64,000 bases of DNA, from the NCBI RefSeq assembly GCF_004123905.1, contig NZ_MZXW01000021.1, positions 124,001-188,000 on the forward strand. The letters run 5' to 3'. Each line of letters opens with the position of its first letter. The stretch's first letter is position 1. The stretch comes from Bradyrhizobium betae (GTDB lineage Bacteria; Pseudomonadota; Alphaproteobacteria; Rhizobiales; Xanthobacteraceae). Position numbers and translations under genes: made by a program. Below the pieces are notes generated by a model. It made no database searches, was not told where the DNA came from, and saw only the letters and a list, made by a program, of their open reading frames with translations. Of this stretch, positions 53,041 to 61,312 are shown piece after piece.

Positions 53041-54461
53041 AATCCGCGTGGCTGACATGCTGGTTGGCTTGGCCTCGTCCTCCACTTGCGGCCGCGCCGC
53101 GCGAGCCTGTTGTCGCGAAGGCGGCTACGCAGCGCATCAGTTTCAGCGGCCCACAGGCGCGTGCGCTTTGGCAGCCGCGCCTGGAACGTCTCGGCGAGGC
53201 GGCACTCGCGATTGAACTGGAGATGGTGCGACGGAAGCACATTGCAGCGACGGTGCTGTGGACCGGCTATGATGGCATCGAGGCCTTGACGGAGCGGGTG
53301 CGTGCGATCGGCCTCGAGGCCAGGCCGATCAAGGCTTCGCTCGGCTACGCCGCCGACTGGTCGCAGGACGCGTCGATCGACGAGCCGAAGCGGCTGCTCG
53401 ACTATGCGTTCCTGATCGGCGCTGCGCCGCTCGACGCAGCGATGGCCGATCCGGCAGCAGAGGACATGGCAGAGACGGCGATACGGTTCGGCTATCCCGC
53501 CTGCTGCGCGGAATCCTGGGCGAATCATCTTCGGCGCGGCGGAAGCGATCCGCTGGCTCGTGTGCTTGCGCGTGAGGACAAGACAGCCGTGCCAGCCCAC
53601 ACCGCACTCGCAGTTTTGGGGCTGGGGCCGGTGCGGCACGCGCCATGTTCGACGGACTGCTCCGCCACGCGCGATCGTTCGCGTCCGTTTCTCGATCTCG
53701 GCCGAGAGCTGGGATTCGTCGAGGAAATGAGCTGGCTCGAAGAGATCGCGGGTTGGACGGTCGGCGCGTCGCTGGTCAACGGCGTCGCCGAAATCACGAC
53801 GGCTGCGTTCCGCTGCACCTGGCTGTCCGACGAGGGGCCGTCGCAACCTCGTCTCGCCGCGCCAGCGCGCCGCCCGGAAAAACGAAAGGCCGCAGCGATC
53901 GAGCTCGTCGACAGCGCCCACGTCCTCGCCGAACTCGGCACCGGATTTGAATCGGCCGGTTTCGCGAGTCCTTTCGCCATGCGCTCGCGCTTCAGCGCCG
54001 TCGTCTGGGAACAGACCGCTGCGCTGCGCCGCGCCACAACGGCTGTGCATATCGGCTGCGGCGATGGCTTGCTGCTGGAGTTGATCGCGCAGACAAAGCC
54101 AAAGCTGAGATTATACGGCACCGAGGAAGATACTGCGGCGGCTGAGGCCGCGCGCCAGCGGCTCGGCGCGTCATTCCCCGTGCTTGGCGGGACCAGTACA
54201 GATGTATTTGCGGTGCTGTCGCGTCTTGCGCCTGAAGGCATCGATCTCGCTTTCGTCGATCCGGAGCAGCTTGGCGATCGCGACGCGCTCGCCGCCATCT
54301 CCGCGATCGCAAGGTCGATCATCGTGATCGGCACCGACCGGTCGCTGCGCCGCTTCAGGGATATCGACAATCTTGCGGCAACGATGGGGCTTGCCCTGCT
54401 GCCCGGGCGCGCAGCGCGGGTGTCCGCGACGCTCTCGCCGGCGATGGATCGCCTGCACTGA
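53037..54461 (+). CDS. Two-domain protein: Cys-motif domain plus methyltransferase-like domain
   Basis: A 474-residue protein that I recognise only in part. Residues ~85-235 hold FGYPACCAESWANHLRRGGS (C156-C157) and GPVRHAPCSTDCSAT (C204, C208), a pattern like DUF483-type proteins of unknown function. Residues ~330-470 resemble a class I SAM-dependent methyltransferase: TAVHIGCGDGLLLELIAQTK (glycine-rich motif I), LYGTEEDTAAAEAARQRLG and IDLAFVDPEQLGDR (motif IV-like). The paired Cys suggest a metal or radical partner site. It is coupled by ATGA overlap to the SPASM gene and lies 22 nt before the HExxH gene. It probably O-, N- or C-methylates the peptide or an intermediate; inference. Confidence 0.65.
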   Translation: MKSAWLTCWLAWPRPPLAAAPREPVVAKAATQRISFSGPQARALWQPRLERLGEAALAIELEMVRRKHIAATVLWTGYDGIEALTERVRAIGLEARPIKASLGYAADWSQDASIDEPKRLLDYAFLIGAAPLDAAMADPAAEDMAETAIRFGYPACCAESWANHLRRGGSDPLARVLAREDKTAVPAHTALAVLGLGPVRHAPCSTDCSATRDRSRPFLDLGRELGFVEEMSWLEEIAGWTVGASLVNGVAEITTAAFRCTWLSDEGPSQPRLAAPARRPEKRKAAAIELVDSAHVLAELGTGFESAGFASPFAMRSRFSAVVWEQTAALRRATTAVHIGCGDGLLLELIAQTKPKLRLYGTEEDTAAAEAARQRLGASFPVLGGTSTDVFAVLSRLAPEGIDLAFVDPEQLGDRDALAAISAIARSIIVIGTDRSLRRFRDIDNLAATMGLALLPGRAARVSATLSPAMDRLH

Positions 54462-54483
54462 CTGGTTTGAAGGAGAACGCGCC

Positions 54484-55323
54484 ATGAATGCGACGTCGAT
54501 TGACTGGGAACGCACGGCACGCCCGCAGGCCGATGGTTACGACACGGCCGTCGCCCTCGGCCTGATCGAAACCGAGTCGACCCCGTGGCGCCCGTTGCCG
54601 CCGCAGCGTTCCCCGGTGAACGGTGCGCCGACCGTTGCGGAGGGCAGGGTTGTCCTGCGCATTGAGGATCCACTGCTTCCCGCGCCGCGCTTCGTCCCCG
54701 ACACGCAAGCCATCACGGCCATGGAGCAGGCGCTTCATTATGTCCACCGCTGGCCGCTCGCTGCAAAACAATGGCCTGACATCGTGCACACGATCCAGTG
54801 CTATCACGACACCGAGCAGCCGACCGAAGGGCCCGGCCGCCTCGGCTCGGCCAGCCATTCGGTCGATGCGCGGTTCGGTGTCATCGGCTTGACGGTGAAC
54901 TGTCCGCTCGCGACGGCGCAGGCGATCGTCCATGAAATGGCCCATCACAAGCTGCGGGCGTTCGGTGTCGCCAACGAGAATGCGATCCGGATCATCAGCA
55001 ATCCGCAAGACGAGCTCTATGCGAGCCCGATCGTGGTCGACCGGCCGCGTCCGATGACGGCTGTGCTGCACGCGCAATATTCGTTCATCCACGTCACCCA
55101 GCTCGACGTGCACATGCTCGAGCAGGAGGAGGATCCGCAGGTTCGCAGCGACATCCGCACGCTGCTTGCGCGAAATGCGTCAAGGATGGAGAAGGGGTTC
55201 GAGACGTTGCGGCAGCACGCGCGCACCGACGCGGCCGGCCGTGAGTTCCTCGGCGCGTTCTACGCCTGGTGCAGTGATGTCCTGGCAGCCAGCCGGAAGC
55301 TGCTGGCGACCGAGCACGCTTGA
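54484..55323 (+). CDS. HExxH-motif putative peptide modification enzyme
   Basis: A 279-residue soluble protein. The metal motif is H150-E-M-A-H154 in AQAIVHEMAHHKLRAFGV, followed by DELYASPIVVDRPRPMTAVL and then H196 (VLHAQYSFIHV), a plausible third ligand. The spacing and the YxSP...RP...LH pattern match the HExxH-motif family repeatedly found in radical SAM RiPP operons. As I recall from recent work, members of this family are Fe(II)/2-oxoglutarate enzymes that hydroxylate peptide side chains; here that is only inference, and a protease role is the alternative. The start at 54484 is set by AAGGAGAA; it follows the previous gene after 22 nt. Confidence 0.75.
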   Translation: MNATSIDWERTARPQADGYDTAVALGLIETESTPWRPLPPQRSPVNGAPTVAEGRVVLRIEDPLLPAPRFVPDTQAITAMEQALHYVHRWPLAAKQWPDIVHTIQCYHDTEQPTEGPGRLGSASHSVDARFGVIGLTVNCPLATAQAIVHEMAHHKLRAFGVANENAIRIISNPQDELYASPIVVDRPRPMTAVLHAQYSFIHVTQLDVHMLEQEEDPQVRSDIRTLLARNASRMEKGFETLRQHARTDAAGREFLGAFYAWCSDVLAASRKLLATEHA

Positions 55324-55376
55324 TCAGCGGGCCGGGTTCCAGCCCTGGACGCCAGATGCGCGGCGTGGGGCGACGT

Positions 55377-55390
55377 CCGTTCATGAACGG
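55377..55390. promoter_or_regulatory. Perfect 14 nt palindrome before the last radical SAM gene
   Basis: CCGTTCATGAACGG reads the same on both strands and is followed by GGCGGTTCC, giving an additional GAAC/GTTC pair. It lies in the only sizeable gap (174 nt) after the precursor operon, 107 nt before the next ATG, and could be an operator. Confidence 0.4.
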
Positions 55391-55497
55391 CGGTTCCAGG
55401 TCCGATCATCACTGCGCTGCAGCGACAGTTTGTCCCTTTTGCCGGGATGCAAGACGGAAACGCTTTGCTACACTGCACCCGAGTCAAGAGGAGTTCC

Positions 55498-57114
55498 ATG
55501 AACGTGGCGAGCCCCTGCAACGTGCTGATGCTTTATCCGCTGTTCACGGCGGAGTCGTTCTGGAGCTTCGGCGAGTCCTGCAAGCTGATGGGCGTGCGGC
55601 GCCCGGCCGCTCCCCTTGGCCTCATCACCGTCGCCGCGATGTTGCCGAAGGACTGGACGGTGCGGCTGATCGACTGCAATACGCAGCCCTTCGGTGACGA
55701 CGATCTCGCCTGGGCCGATGTCGTCTTCACGGGCGGGATGCTGCCGCAGCAGGCCGACACGTTGCGCCTGATCGACATGTGCCGCGCGGCGGGCAAGCCG
55801 GTGGTCGTCGGCGGTCCCGATCCGACGTCGAGCCCGCACATCTATGAGCGGGCTGACTTCGAGGTGCTCGGCGAAGCCGAGGGCGTCATCGACGAATTCA
55901 TTGCGGCGTGGGAGAGCGGCAAGCGCTCGGGCGTCTTCACAGCGCCGAAATTCCAGGCCGACGTCACCACGACGCCGGTGCCGCGCTTCGACCTGCTGAA
56001 GTTCGAGGACTATCTCTATCTCGGTGTGCAGTATTCCCGCGGCTGCCCGTTCACCTGCGAGTTCTGCGACATCATCGAGCTCTATGGCCGCGTGCCGCGG
56101 ACCAAAACGACCGAGCAGATGTTCGTCGAGCTCGAGACGCTCTACAACATGGGCTATCGCGGCCATCTCGACTTCGTCGACGACAACTTTATTGGCAACA
56201 AGAAGTCGCTCAGGCAGTTCCTGCCCAAGCTCGCTGAATGGCAGCGCGCGCATGGCTATCCCTTCGAATTGTCGACCGAGGCTTCGGTCAATCTGGCCGA
56301 CGATCCCGAATTGCTCGACCTGATGGGTGCGGCCAATTTCTTTGCCATCTTCGTCGGCATTGAAAGCCCGGACCCTGCGACGCTGGTCGCGATGCGGAAG
56401 AAGCAGAACACAAGACGCAACATCGCCGAGAGCATTCACAAGATCTACGGCGCCGGCATGCTGGTCACCGCCGGCTTCATCGTCGGCTTCGACAGCGAGA
56501 AGGTTGCGATGGCGGATGCCATGGTCGACTTCATCGAGGAGGCCGCGATTCCCGTCGCGATGGTCGGTCTGCTCTACGCGTTGCCGAACACGCAGCTCAC
56601 GCGGCGTCTCGCCAAGGAAGGCCGGCTGCACGCGGACCACGATCTGGCTTCGACCACAGGCGGCGACCAGTGCACCGGCGGCATCAATTTCGATCCGGTC
56701 CGTCCGCTGCGCGACATCCTGATGGACTACAAGACGGTGCTCGAGCGGGTCTATAGCCCGGCGGCCTATGCAGGCCGCATCGACAAGCTGATGATGCTGC
56801 TCGACCGCTCCAGGCAGCGCCACGAGCTTGCCGAAGGCGACATCCGCGCCAGGGTCGGCGCGATGGAGACGGTCCACCGTGTGGTCACGGCCATTCCGAA
56901 CGGACGCCCGCTGTGGCAGACCTTCATGAACTGCGCCAAGCGCGACACGTCGTCGGCGCGGATCGCGGTGCAGATGATCGCGGCCTATGCGCATCTCGGG
57001 CCGTTCTCGCGTAAGGTCATCGATGCCATCGACGCGCGCCTTGCTGCGCTTGACGACGAGACGGTCATTCCGGCGCCGCCGATCGACGCGACGGCGGTCC
57101 GGTACCTCGCCTGA
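55498..57114 (+). CDS. B12-binding domain radical SAM protein (DUF4070-type)
   Basis: A 538-residue enzyme. Residues ~1-145 form a cobalamin-binding-like domain (RPAAPLGLITVAAMLPKDW, VVVGGPDPTSSPHIYERAD, FEVLGEAEGV). The radical SAM cluster is C183-x3-C187-x2-C190 in QYSRGCPFTCEFCDIIELYG. The C-terminal ~200 residues (PLRDILMDYKTVLERVYSPA, LAEGDIRARVGAMETVHRVV) match the DUF4070-type extension seen in B12-radical SAM enzymes such as hopanoid methylases and their many paralogues. The ribosome site is AAGAGGAG. It has its own leader with a palindrome, so it may be a separate transcription unit. It could act on the peptide or be unrelated. Confidence 0.82.
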   Translation: MNVASPCNVLMLYPLFTAESFWSFGESCKLMGVRRPAAPLGLITVAAMLPKDWTVRLIDCNTQPFGDDDLAWADVVFTGGMLPQQADTLRLIDMCRAAGKPVVVGGPDPTSSPHIYERADFEVLGEAEGVIDEFIAAWESGKRSGVFTAPKFQADVTTTPVPRFDLLKFEDYLYLGVQYSRGCPFTCEFCDIIELYGRVPRTKTTEQMFVELETLYNMGYRGHLDFVDDNFIGNKKSLRQFLPKLAEWQRAHGYPFELSTEASVNLADDPELLDLMGAANFFAIFVGIESPDPATLVAMRKKQNTRRNIAESIHKIYGAGMLVTAGFIVGFDSEKVAMADAMVDFIEEAAIPVAMVGLLYALPNTQLTRRLAKEGRLHADHDLASTTGGDQCTGGINFDPVRPLRDILMDYKTVLERVYSPAAYAGRIDKLMMLLDRSRQRHELAEGDIRARVGAMETVHRVVTAIPNGRPLWQTFMNCAKRDTSSARIAVQMIAAYAHLGPFSRKVIDAIDARLAALDDETVIPAPPIDATAVRYLA

Positions 57115-57119
57115 GAGGT

Positions 57120-58508
57120 TTACTTCACCGCCAGCCGCAGAAAACTCATCACACTGCCGAGCGCGGCAAAGCCTGCGCCGAGCGAGAGCGCGACGGTTGC
57201 GCCATCGTGACCGGCAAGCGCGAAGCAGAGCGCAGCGAGCGCCGCGCCCGTCGTCTGTCCCGTCAGCCGCGCGGTCGCGACGATGCCGGAGGCGCTGCCG
57301 CTGCGGTGGGGCGGCGCGCTCGACATCACCGCCTTCATGTTCGGCGCCTGGAAGAAACCAAAACCCATGCCGCAGATCACCATCCGCCAGATGATGTCGG
57401 GGATCGCAGGATTGGCCGGAAGCATCGCGAGCAGCGCCATGCCGAGACCGAGCAGCACGAGGCCGATGCCGCCGAGCAATCCCACTGCGTAACGATCGGA
57501 CAGGCGGCCGGCGATCGGCGCCATGATGCCGACCACCAGCGGCCACGGCGTCATGAAGAAGCCGGTCTCGACCTGCGAACGTCCGAGCACGTCCTCGAAA
57601 TAGAACGGCAGCGAGACGAAGGCGAGGCCCTGGACCGCGAAGGAGCACACCGCGGTTGCCGCCGACAGCGCGAACATGGGCCGGCTGAACAAATCGATCG
57701 GCAGCATCGGCGCGGGGTGATCGGCATGGCGCCGCGTCAGGATGAATCCGAGCGCAAGGGCCGTGACCAGTTCGATGCCCACGACGACAGGCGACAGATT
57801 ATGCGCGGCGCTACCGATGCCCGTGATGAACAGGCCGAGGCAGGCAGATGCGAGGACCGCGCCGAGAAAGTCAAAGCCGTGATCCGCGCGCGGCGTCTTC
57901 GGCAGCATCGCAAAGCCGATCCCGGTCGCGACTAGGCCGAACGGGATGTTCACGGCGAACAGCCACGGCCACGGTCCGAGCGCCAGGATCGCGGAGGCGA
58001 CCGAGGGTCCGACGGTGAAGGCGGTCGCGACCACCAGCGCGTTGTGGCCGAACCCGCGGCCGAGCATTCGTCCAGGATAGACGAAGCGCACCAGCGCGGT
58101 GTTGACGCTCATGATGCCGCTGGCCCCGAGGCCTTGCAGCGTGCGCGCGACCAGAAGGCTGTCCAGCGACCACGCCACCGCGCAGAACAGCGAGGCGATG
58201 GTGAACAGGATCAGGCCGCCGAGATAGATGCGCTGGTGTCCGACGATCTCGCCGAGCGCGCCTAACGGCAGCAGCGTCGCCACCAGCGCGATCTGGTAGA
58301 CGTTGACGACCCAGACCGACTGCTCCGGCGAGACATGCAGGTCGGCGGCAATGGCGGGCAGCGCGATATTGGCAATGGCGGTGTCGAGCGAGGCCATCGC
58401 CAGCGCGGTGAAGATCGCAGCGATCGCCCAGCGCCGCTGCGCGGCCGGCAGGCCATCGGACATGGTGTGGTCGGGCTCGCGCGCGGCGGCGGGTAACGTG
58501 ATTGTCAT
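57120..58508 (-). CDS. MFS multidrug-type exporter (DHA2-like)
   Basis: A 462-residue membrane protein with about 14 hydrophobic segments. The start is SDGLPAAQRRWAIAAIFTAL, with the family motif LDTAIANIALPAIAADLHVS, VWVVNVYQIALVATLLPLGA, LQGLGASGIMSVNTALVR (motif C-like) and VGPSVASAILALGPWPWLFA. DHA2 proteins are drug or metabolite antiporters. It is convergent with the radical SAM gene, 5 nt apart, so it is not in the same operon, but it is the only exporter near the peptide cluster. ATG 58508 chosen; the upstream frame is not protein-like. Confidence 0.87.
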   Translation of the reverse strand: MTITLPAAAREPDHTMSDGLPAAQRRWAIAAIFTALAMASLDTAIANIALPAIAADLHVSPEQSVWVVNVYQIALVATLLPLGALGEIVGHQRIYLGGLILFTIASLFCAVAWSLDSLLVARTLQGLGASGIMSVNTALVRFVYPGRMLGRGFGHNALVVATAFTVGPSVASAILALGPWPWLFAVNIPFGLVATGIGFAMLPKTPRADHGFDFLGAVLASACLGLFITGIGSAAHNLSPVVVGIELVTALALGFILTRRHADHPAPMLPIDLFSRPMFALSAATAVCSFAVQGLAFVSLPFYFEDVLGRSQVETGFFMTPWPLVVGIMAPIAGRLSDRYAVGLLGGIGLVLLGLGMALLAMLPANPAIPDIIWRMVICGMGFGFFQAPNMKAVMSSAPPHRSGSASGIVATARLTGQTTGAALAALCFALAGHDGATVALSLGAGFAALGSVMSFLRLAVK

Positions 58509-58680
58509 TGCGTTCGCGCGTTGCTCCGGCAGCGTGACTAAAGAGGGCTTTTGGCATGTACTACGCCGGGGCCCGCTTCCACAGGTACAAGCACGCATGC
58601 ACTGTATGCGCGAAGACAGGGCGAAGCGGCCTCGCGCCGGCGTATGATCGCGCCAGCAGTTGCAATTTCAGGGGATCGCC

Positions 58681-59742
58681 ATGCAAATCGTCGTTCTGCC
58701 CGGTGACGGCATTGGACCGGAGATCACGACCGCGACATCGGGCGTGCTGCGCGCAGCCTCCGAGCGCTTCCAGCTCAATCTGCGGCTGGAGGAGCACGCG
58801 GTCGGGCACGCGAGCCTGAAGCTATCAGGCACGACGGTGCGTCCTGAGCTGCTCGACATCGTCCGCGCCGCCGACGGCCTGATCCTGGGGCCGACCGCGA
58901 CGTTCGACTTCAAGGACGAGGCGCATGGCGAGATCAATCCGTCCAGGCACTTTCGCAAGAACCTCGACCTCTACGCCAATGTCAGGCCGGCACGCACCTA
59001 CGCCGGGCGGCCCGGCCGGCTCGGCGATTTCGACCTCGTCGTCGTCCGCGAGAACACTGAAGGGTTTTACGCCGACCGCAACATGGAGCAGGGCAATGGC
59101 GAGATGCTGGTCACGCCTGACGTCGTGATCTCGCTACGCCGGATCACGCGTCTGTGCTGCGAGCGCATCGCGCACGCTGCCTGCCGTCTGGCGATGAAGC
59201 GCCGAAAGCACCTCACCATCGTGCACAAGGCCAATGTGCTCAGGATCGGCGACGGCATGTTCCTCGACATCTGCCGCGCGGCGGCGAAGGACTATCCCGG
59301 CCTCGCAGTCGACGACATCCTCGTCGACGCCATGATGGCCCATGTGGTGCGCAACCCCGATCGCTTCGACGTCATCGTCGCCACCAACATGTTCGGCGAC
59401 ATCCTGTCGGATCTCACGGCTGAGCTGTCAGGCAGCCTCGGTCTCGGCGGCTCGCTCAATGTCGGCGACCGCTATGCGATGGCGCAGGCCGCGCACGGCT
59501 CGGCGCCTGATATCGCGGGGCAGGACGTCGCCAATCCGGTCTCGCTGATCCTGTCGACAGCGTTGCTGCTTGCCTGGCACGGCGAGAAGACCGGCGCCGT
59601 GCGCTACGAGGAAGCCGCGCATGCGATCGAGGCGGCGGTGGCGAAGGCGCTTGGTGAGGGCCGGGCGACACGCGACGTCGGCGGCAGGCTCGGCACGATC
59701 GCGGCGGGGGCTGCGATTGCGGAGATCCTGCAGGCGGAGTAG
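58681..59742 (+). CDS. Isocitrate/isopropylmalate dehydrogenase-family protein
   Basis: A 353-residue beta-decarboxylating dehydrogenase. It begins VVLPGDGIGPEITTATSGVL, then LDLYANVRPARTY, VVVRENTEGFYADRN (substrate Arg/Tyr region), LTIVHKANVLRIGDGMFLDI, and the metal Asp cluster in VDAMMAHVVRNPDRFDVIVA with TNMFGDILSDLTAELSGSLG. The C-terminus HGSAPDIAGQDVANPVSLIL binds NAD. Members oxidize isopropylmalate, tartrate, homoisocitrate or malate analogues; no leu genes are present, so tartrate-like substrates are possible. It begins at ATG 58681 after AGGGGATCGCC. Divergent from the MFS gene. Confidence 0.88.
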   Translation: MQIVVLPGDGIGPEITTATSGVLRAASERFQLNLRLEEHAVGHASLKLSGTTVRPELLDIVRAADGLILGPTATFDFKDEAHGEINPSRHFRKNLDLYANVRPARTYAGRPGRLGDFDLVVVRENTEGFYADRNMEQGNGEMLVTPDVVISLRRITRLCCERIAHAACRLAMKRRKHLTIVHKANVLRIGDGMFLDICRAAAKDYPGLAVDDILVDAMMAHVVRNPDRFDVIVATNMFGDILSDLTAELSGSLGLGGSLNVGDRYAMAQAAHGSAPDIAGQDVANPVSLILSTALLLAWHGEKTGAVRYEEAAHAIEAAVAKALGEGRATRDVGGRLGTIAAGAAIAEILQAE

Positions 59743-59810
59743 GGGCCTCACAAATTTTTTCGTCGTTCAAGACAAAAAGTCGAAAAACAACCCCATGCAC
59801 AGTAGAAGGC

Positions 59811-59832
59811 CCCTTGATCAACAAGGGTTTTT
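59811..59832 (+). terminator. Terminator-like hairpin
   Basis: CCCTTG-ATCAA-CAAGGG followed by TTTTT. It lies 68 nt after the dehydrogenase stop codon and could end that transcript. Confidence 0.55.
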
Positions 59833-59870
59833 CGAACCGCGTCGCGACGACATGCGCGGCCGTCATGATG

Positions 59871-59906
59871 TTGACCCGTCGGGCAAAACACTGGCATGAT
59901 GTCATC
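59871..59906 (+). repeat. Dispersed TTGACYCGTCGGGCAAAACA element, copy 2
   Basis: TTGACCCGTCGGGCAAAACA followed by CTGGCATGATGTCATC. Same element as at 16741 (minus) and 63313. Confidence 0.6.
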
Positions 59907-59973
59907 GTGGCAGCGACCGGCAGCAAGGCCCAGGCACTGGCCGAATCCGCGCCACGCTTTTCAGGATGATGCT

Positions 59974-61068
59974 CTAGGCTTGCAACCGCGGAATGAGACG
60001 TATCGCGTTCTCATGGCCGATCGCATCGAGATCCCCTGTCGAGAGGCCGAGCTTCTGCAACTGCTCGAACTGGCCAAGGCCGAAATACGGATAGTCGGTG
60101 CCGTAGGTGATCTGGGAGGCGGGGACCAGCTTGAGCAGCGCGGCCATGGACGGCGCGAAAGTCGCATTCGCGGTGTCGTAGTGAAGCCGGCGTAGCTCGC
60201 CCTCGATCCCGTCCGGCGCAAATTCCTTCAGGTCGGGCCGCGCCCCATAGAACGAATTGATGCGCCCGGCCATCATCGGGATCGTGCCACCGGCATGCGA
60301 GAACAGCCATTTGATGTCGCGGTGTCGGGCAAATGAGCCGCTGAGCAGAAGGCTGGTCACGGTGCGTGTGGTGTCGTGCGGGACTTCGATCACCGCCGGA
60401 AATGTGCCGACGCTGAGCGCACTACAGCAACTCGCGACCAGCGGATGCACATAAACGACAGCCTTGCGACGGTTCAGTTCTTCCAGCACCGGCCTGTAGG
60501 CGGCATTGCCCAGCCATTTGTCGCCGTAGCTGCTTTGCAGCCCGATCCCGTCCGCCTTCAGCGTGTCGAACGCATATTCGATCTCCCTGAGCGTGGCATC
60601 GATGTCCAGCATCGACAAGGTCGCGAACAGGCCGAAGCGGCCCGGATGCTCGCGCATCATCTCAGCCGCGTATTCGTTGCAGACGCGCGCAAGCCGGCCG
60701 GCCTCCGCCGGCCCGAGGTCGAACCATACGCCCGGCGTGGAGGCGATCGACAGGATGCCTGTACGTATGCCGTTGCGGTCCATGTCCTCGACGAGTTTTT
60801 CGCGGGTCCAGGCGACCTGGCCGGGAAAGTGCGGCTGCTTGCGAGCGTCTTCGTAGCCAAGCCAGAGCTTTTGATATTCAGGCGGATAGAAATGAAGGTG
60901 GGTATCGATCAGCGACGGTCTGGTCTGTCCGTGGACCGCAATGGCGGGGACGGCCGAGGCAAGGCCGAGTGCACCGACGCCCGCGAGGAAGCTCCGGCGC
61001 GACGAGGACGGGCCGCAGCAGTCGGGGCAGGGCTGATGCCCTCGCGATGTCCGATCCCACATGTTCAT
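59974..61068 (-). CDS. TAT-exported amidohydrolase-family protein
   Basis: A 364-residue protein with a twin-Arg signal (SSRRSFLAGVGALGLASAVP) preceded by a Cys-rich head (HQPCPDCCGPSS). The metal-binding start DTHLHFYPPEY (HxH), the mid VVYVHPLVASCC, LFSHAGGTIPMMAGRIN and GTDYPYFGLGQFEQL (late Asp) are typical of amidohydrolase family 2, which includes aminocarboxymuconate semialdehyde decarboxylase. It may decarboxylate or hydrolyse a cyclic acid; the export is unusual for this family. Two CxxC-like Cys pairs at the N-terminus are in the leader and likely cleaved off. Confidence 0.82.
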   Translation of the reverse strand: MNMWDRTSRGHQPCPDCCGPSSSRRSFLAGVGALGLASAVPAIAVHGQTRPSLIDTHLHFYPPEYQKLWLGYEDARKQPHFPGQVAWTREKLVEDMDRNGIRTGILSIASTPGVWFDLGPAEAGRLARVCNEYAAEMMREHPGRFGLFATLSMLDIDATLREIEYAFDTLKADGIGLQSSYGDKWLGNAAYRPVLEELNRRKAVVYVHPLVASCCSALSVGTFPAVIEVPHDTTRTVTSLLLSGSFARHRDIKWLFSHAGGTIPMMAGRINSFYGARPDLKEFAPDGIEGELRRLHYDTANATFAPSMAALLKLVPASQITYGTDYPYFGLGQFEQLQKLGLSTGDLDAIGHENAIRLIPRLQA

Positions 61069-61312
61069 GTTGCGCGTCTCCCGTGACGAATTGGCAGAGG
61101 CATGGCCTGTCGTGCTTCGTCCGTGATTGTTGGGGATTGGAATGTGCCGACTTTTCGTTGCGAAGCGATGTCTCTCGTCTCGCGATCGCCAGCAACTTTA
61201 TGTGAACGCGACGCGAGCTTTACGCTGCGGATCGAGGCCTTGGCAGGCACTCAAGCCCGTCGGATTCATCCTCCATCGTGACAAGAGCTTCGTTGTTCTC
61301 AGAATCCCGCTG

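Noticed and set aside
55379..55396. Possible LexA-type GTTC-N-GTTC box
   Set aside because: The two GTTC half-sites are 10 nt apart, not the 7 nt of alphaproteobacterial LexA boxes.
55468..57648. A 726-codon minus-strand open frame opposite the B12 radical SAM gene
   Set aside because: Low-complexity Arg/Asp/His composition and no domain; the plus-strand gene has the cluster Cys and cofactor motifs.
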